Assembly (NCBI RefSeq): GCF_007860015.1
Contig: NZ_SJPS01000004.1
Location: forward strand, 503,567 to 567,566
DNA length: 64,000 nucleotides
Source of the DNA: Bythopirellula polymerisocia
GTDB taxonomy: Bacteria; Planctomycetota; Planctomycetia; Pirellulales; Lacipirellulaceae
Reading direction: 5' to 3'
In this document: positions 61,693-64,000 of the stretch, in pieces
How positions within the stretch are numbered: the stretch's first letter is position 1
Layout of the letters: each line of letters starts with the position of its first letter
Position numbers and translations under genes: made by a program
Notes under the pieces: generated by a model
What the model saw: only the letters and a program-made list of their open reading frames with translations
What the model was told of the DNA's origin: nothing
The model's database searches: none

Positions 61693-62088
61693 GTGTTGAC
61701 TGAAGCACCTCCGGAGTATCGACGGATCGTTCACAACGGCGAAAAGCACTATGGCCAGCATATGATGGTCACCGCTCTAGGCTGCAATGAAGCCCTCCTG
61801 TCGATCGAAAAGCTCTATGATTTTCTGCAGAACTGTGCAGACGAAATCGACATGGTCCGCTATGGACCCCCGATCGTGGCCCGCTTCGGCAAAGGACACG
61901 AGACTGGTTGCTCAGGAGTCCAACTCATAGAGACCAGCCAGATTTCGTTCCACACGAACGACAACCACCGCGATATTTATCTCGATGTATTTAGTTGCAA
62001 ACCCTATGAGGAGGCAACGGTTTATCGAGTAATAGAGACGTTTTTTTCCCCGTCAAGTATCACAAGTGAGATGGTATACCGTAAATGA
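61693..62088 (+). CDS. SpeD-like pyruvoyl-dependent decarboxylase
   Basis: 131 residues from GTG 61693 (GGAG 9 bases upstream). The frame aligns with short bacterial S-adenosylmethionine decarboxylases: HYGQHMMVTALGCNEALL at the start and SGVQLIETSQISFHT followed by YLDVFSC. Relative to characterised SpeD, the chain-cleavage Ser (S82), the supporting Ser (S74), His (H87) and Cys (C102) are all kept at identical spacings. The residue before the cleavage Ser is Thr81 instead of Glu, and the one after is Gln83 instead of His. It is probably self-processed to a pyruvoyl enzyme, but the substrate may be altered. The stop overlaps the next start by four bases; no speE lies nearby. Confidence 0.75.
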   Translation: MLTEAPPEYRRIVHNGEKHYGQHMMVTALGCNEALLSIEKLYDFLQNCADEIDMVRYGPPIVARFGKGHETGCSGVQLIETSQISFHTNDNHRDIYLDVFSCKPYEEATVYRVIETFFSPSSITSEMVYRK

Positions 62089-62645
62089 AAAGGTTCTATC
62101 CCGACCACCTGGAGGTGGTACCCAACGAACCGAGTTGGGAAGACTTCTGTGTCCTGGACGTCGATGGAAAGCGTGGACAAGGGGTGCTTGTGCTGCGGGA
62201 TTTTTCTCAAGGCAGCGTCCTGTTTCGGATGAATGGCACGCTTAAGACGGAGATGACTCTGCATACTTTGCAGATGGGACCAGGCCTCCACCTGGACGAT
62301 CCTTACTTTGCTGGAAAGGTGCTGCACAGCTGCGAGCCAAATTCATGGCTCGACACTGATTCGCGCCTTTTCATTGCAACTCGGGACATCACAGCCGGTG
62401 AGCTACTCACGATGGACTATGATGAAACGGAGGATGTTTTATTTCGTTCGTTCCCTTGCTGCTGCGGCTCCGCCCGTTGCCGCGGAACGATTGGCGGACG
62501 ACTCGTGCGACAGCCAGCACACCGAGGACGGCGAAAGACCCAGGTGCTCACAACACCTGCCGAAATCCCCGCCCAGCTTTATGCAACGGCCATGGCCGAG
62601 AAGCAGCACTATACTGCCGAGTTCGCCACGGCTTCGGCGAGCTAA
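62085..62645 (+). CDS. SET-domain protein methyltransferase
   Basis: 186 residues. GKRGQGVLVLRDFSQGSVLF (residues 29-48) is the N-terminal SET motif, VLHSCEPNSWLD (79-90) the NHSCxPN-type AdoMet site, and ITAGELLTMDYDETE (102-116) the GEELTxDY motif with the catalytic Tyr. A post-SET Cys cluster follows (CCCGSARCRG, 125-134), expected to bind zinc, then a basic tail. It should methylate lysine on a protein, using AdoMet, in the cytoplasm. It overlaps the SpeD-like gene (ATGA) and ends at an intrinsic terminator, so the two form a dedicated operon. The target is unknown. SET proteins are uncommon in bacteria but recur in several phyla. Confidence 0.85.
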   Translation: MKRFYPDHLEVVPNEPSWEDFCVLDVDGKRGQGVLVLRDFSQGSVLFRMNGTLKTEMTLHTLQMGPGLHLDDPYFAGKVLHSCEPNSWLDTDSRLFIATRDITAGELLTMDYDETEDVLFRSFPCCCGSARCRGTIGGRLVRQPAHRGRRKTQVLTTPAEIPAQLYATAMAEKQHYTAEFATASAS

Positions 62646-62670
62646 ACGGAGCTTGAAGGTTGATAATCCA

Positions 62671-62704
62671 ACGGTCTGCGGCACTAGCGCCGTAGGCCGT
62701 TTTT
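62671..62704 (+). terminator. Intrinsic terminator after the SpeD/SET operon
   Basis: ACGGTCTGCGGC (62671-62682) pairs with GCCGTAGGCCGT (62689-62700) with two non-Watson-Crick positions and a 6-base loop, followed by TTTTT. It lies 26 bases past the SET gene stop. Confidence 0.8.
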
Positions 62705-62710
62705 CTATAG

Positions 62711-62771
62711 GGCGAGCGGGGAGCGTAAGCTCCCCGTCTATTTTTCAGGGAGCCTACGCTCCCCGCTCGCC
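62711..62771. repeat. REP/BIME-like double palindrome
   Basis: Arm 62711-62734 and arm 62748-62771 pair over 24 bases with one mismatch (GGCGAGCGGGGAGCGTA... / ...TACGCTCCCCGCTCGCC). Each arm also holds its own palindrome: GGGGAGC/GCTCCCC in the left and GGGAGC/GCTCCC in the right. Two REP units in inverted order is the BIME layout. It lies between genes and is unrelated to the GTTTTGT family. Confidence 0.8.
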
Positions 62772-62927
62772 AGCGATTTGCTTCTGCTCGCTACTTGGCA
62801 CCGCACTGCGTTTCTGGTAGTTTGCGGACCTGCGGATTTCGAATCTCTCCAGGCCGTTAGAACAGGTTTGAGTATGTCGGGTGCGATTGCCGGGGTATTC
62901 CCCGCGACTGTAAAAGAGGTGACGATC

Positions 62928-63422
62928 ATGACGGTATGGCCGTCGATAGCTGCCACGGCCTACGGTCGCTGGTGGGGTCGACGGTTTGCCAATTCAGTCG
63001 GCCTGACCCTTTTTGGCCTCCCCATCACTTTGGGCCGATTAATGGCCCTGGTGTCGATTCCATTTATTCTTCCTGTGTACTTTCATATGCTCATCCCAAA
63101 GCTTCCTTTTGTGCTTTGGGGAATCCCAAATCCAGCTTGCCTTCGCTATCGTCTGACCAATCGTCGGGTGATTGTTGAGCAAGCCTTCGGAGGGGGAGAA
63201 CAACAAAGCGTGTCCTTTGACCGGTTCGACACCATTGAACTTGAAGTTCTCCCAGGTCAAGAATGGTATCCAGCAGGCGATTTGATCTTTCGCAATGGTC
63301 AGATCGAGACCTTCCGGCTCTCCGGTGTCCCCCATCCAGAGCCATTTCGCCAAACGTGTCTTAAAGCCCGCAACGGCTTTGTCGGTGTGCAAATGGCACG
63401 CGAGAGTGGCGTGGCTGTTTGA
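62928..63422 (+). CDS. Membrane protein with bacterial PH-like domain
   Basis: 164 residues from MTVWPSIAATAYG, with AAGAGGTG just before it; the frame opens 50 codons earlier (62778) across unrelated DNA. A hydrophobic hairpin (about 26-65; LTLFGLPITLGRLMALVSIPFILPVYFHML) is followed by a soluble part with CLRYRLTNRRVIVEQAFGGG, VSFDRFDTIELEV and GDLIFRNGQIETFRLSGVP. The RYRLTNRRVIV segment is the usual start of the bPH2 (DUF304) fold. Such proteins sit at the inner membrane; function unknown. It follows the REP-like repeat and stands alone. Confidence 0.72.
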   Translation: MTVWPSIAATAYGRWWGRRFANSVGLTLFGLPITLGRLMALVSIPFILPVYFHMLIPKLPFVLWGIPNPACLRYRLTNRRVIVEQAFGGGEQQSVSFDRFDTIELEVLPGQEWYPAGDLIFRNGQIETFRLSGVPHPEPFRQTCLKARNGFVGVQMARESGVAV

Positions 63423-63647
63423 ACGCCTTGCAGGCAATCTATTCTGAACACCCTTCTTGTGTAGTCGGCTGCTAGTCATAGTCCGTTTGTAACGAAGAAA
63501 CTTGTTGCGCGGGACCGCGAAGCTTCAGCCGTCGTGTCGATTCTCCCTCAGAACAAAAACATACCCATGCCCGTGCTAGCGACGGCCGATAGAACTCGTT
63601 AGCACTTAAATCTCGAATGGTTCCGCTTTTATTCGGAGGAACAGGGC

Positions 63648-64000
63648 ATGGAGCGAATCGTCGCAGGGGTAATTCGTTGGGCAGTTCTGGCTGCCATTTT
63701 CTCCCCCACTGCCAAGTGTCTGGGCGATTCTCCCAGTGCTGCTACCGATCATGCGAAGCCACTCTTTAAGCATCACAGCTATCCAGACGCCTGGACCGCT
63801 GCCCAGGAATCTAACAAGCCAATCCTGGTCTATGTGACCATGCCACAGTGTCCCCATTGCACAAAAATGCTCGATGGTACCTATGGTTGCGCGGAAGTAA
63901 GCGAGATGGTGACCGGCTCGTTTGAGACTCTTGAGGCGAGCCGCTATACCCATGCTTTATTGGTAGAGAAGCTGCATATCAAGTGGTACCCCTCGACCGT
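63648..64000 (+). CDS. Exported thioredoxin-like protein (partial)
   Basis: The frame starts at ATG 63648 with GGAGGA 8 bases upstream and runs off the window end without a stop (117 codons seen). A signal peptide (MERIVAGVIRWAVLAAIFSP, cut near AKCLG) is followed by NKPILVYVTMPQCPHCTKML, which holds a CPHC redox motif, and KWYPSTV, the cis-Pro region of a thioredoxin fold. It probably works in the periplasm as a thiol oxidoreductase or sensor. The rest of the protein is unseen, so fused domains cannot be excluded. A minus-strand frame overlapping it (63606-63953) is a shadow. Confidence 0.85.
   Translation, partial: MERIVAGVIRWAVLAAIFSPTAKCLGDSPSAATDHAKPLFKHHSYPDAWTAAQESNKPILVYVTMPQCPHCTKMLDGTYGCAEVSEMVTGSFETLEASRYTHALLVEKLHIKWYPST

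Noticed and set aside
62711..62771. Intrinsic terminator for the SET gene
   Set aside because: A better terminator with a T-run lies just before it (62671-62704); this element has the two-palindrome structure of a REP/BIME repeat.

Overview
The window looks like chromosome of a Pirellulales-type planctomycete. Marker families include a secreted sulfatase, a Ser/Thr kinase with DLG instead of DFG, DUF1559 prepilin-like and DUF1571 proteins, a PQQ-type beta-propeller protein beginning WPQFRGPNGQG, three PEP-CTERM secreted proteins (one with a dockerin-like tail), an OleA homologue, and many short palindromic intergenic repeats. No rRNA, intact tRNA, CRISPR array or intact transposase was seen. 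Everything here was read by eye; no database search was run.

Layout. 1-6.6 kb: the 3' end of purM, a DsbD-type thiol:disulfide interchange protein, a sulfatase and a TrkH-type K+ transporter. 6.6-7.5 kb: a truncated REP-associated (RAYT) transposase reading frame of only 57 codons, then copies of a hairpin repeat. 7.5-14.7 kb: housekeeping and lipid genes (HD phosphohydrolase, zinc-ribbon membrane protein, ACT protein, YbgC-type thioesterase, DJ-1/PfpI protein, a PuuD-family protein lacking its nucleophile Cys, CPBP protease, OleA).

14.7-24.2 kb is an accessory island rich in repeats and partly AT-richer. It holds a helix-turn-helix protein whose C-terminus is encoded by a repeat, an APH-type kinase, two distantly related large secreted glycosidase-like proteins, a 53-residue membrane protein, a DUF4393/Abi-alpha-like protein, a nonsense-mutated YozG-like regulator and a degenerate tRNA-like fragment. 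24.2-27.3 kb: a PEP-CTERM esterase and a membrane-anchored Ser/Thr kinase.

27.7-33.6 kb is a compact minus-strand lipid operon: FabF-like condensing enzyme, acyl carrier protein, two CrtI/retinol-saturase-like flavoproteins, FabZ-like dehydratase and FabI. The protein set suggests a dedicated, desaturated or modified acyl product. 33.7-42 kb: solute-binding-like lipoprotein, xylulokinase, PQQ-propeller protein, DUF1571 protein, MBL hydrolase and an FHA-GAF histidine kinase. 42.3-45.8 kb: an outer-membrane/lipid A operon (Skp/OmpH, LpxC, LpxA and a Gfo/Idh oxidoreductase that may be GnnA-like). 46-50.4 kb: amidase, ABC-2 permease, acylphosphatase and secreted proteins.

50.6-57.5 kb carries late steps of reductive pyrimidine/beta-alanine breakdown (class III aminotransferase, NCS1 permease, beta-ureidopropionase, CoA-acylating semialdehyde dehydrogenase) with a TsaC/Sua5 gene between them. 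57.7-61 kb: a Cys/His-rich secreted protein, a DUF1559 pseudopilin-like protein and two paralogous PEP-CTERM proteins. 61.7-62.7 kb: an overlapping two-gene operon of a SpeD-like pyruvoyl enzyme and a SET-domain methyltransferase, closed by an intrinsic terminator. This is the pairing I find most unusual. The window ends with a REP/BIME-like repeat, a PH-domain membrane protein and the start of a thioredoxin-like gene.
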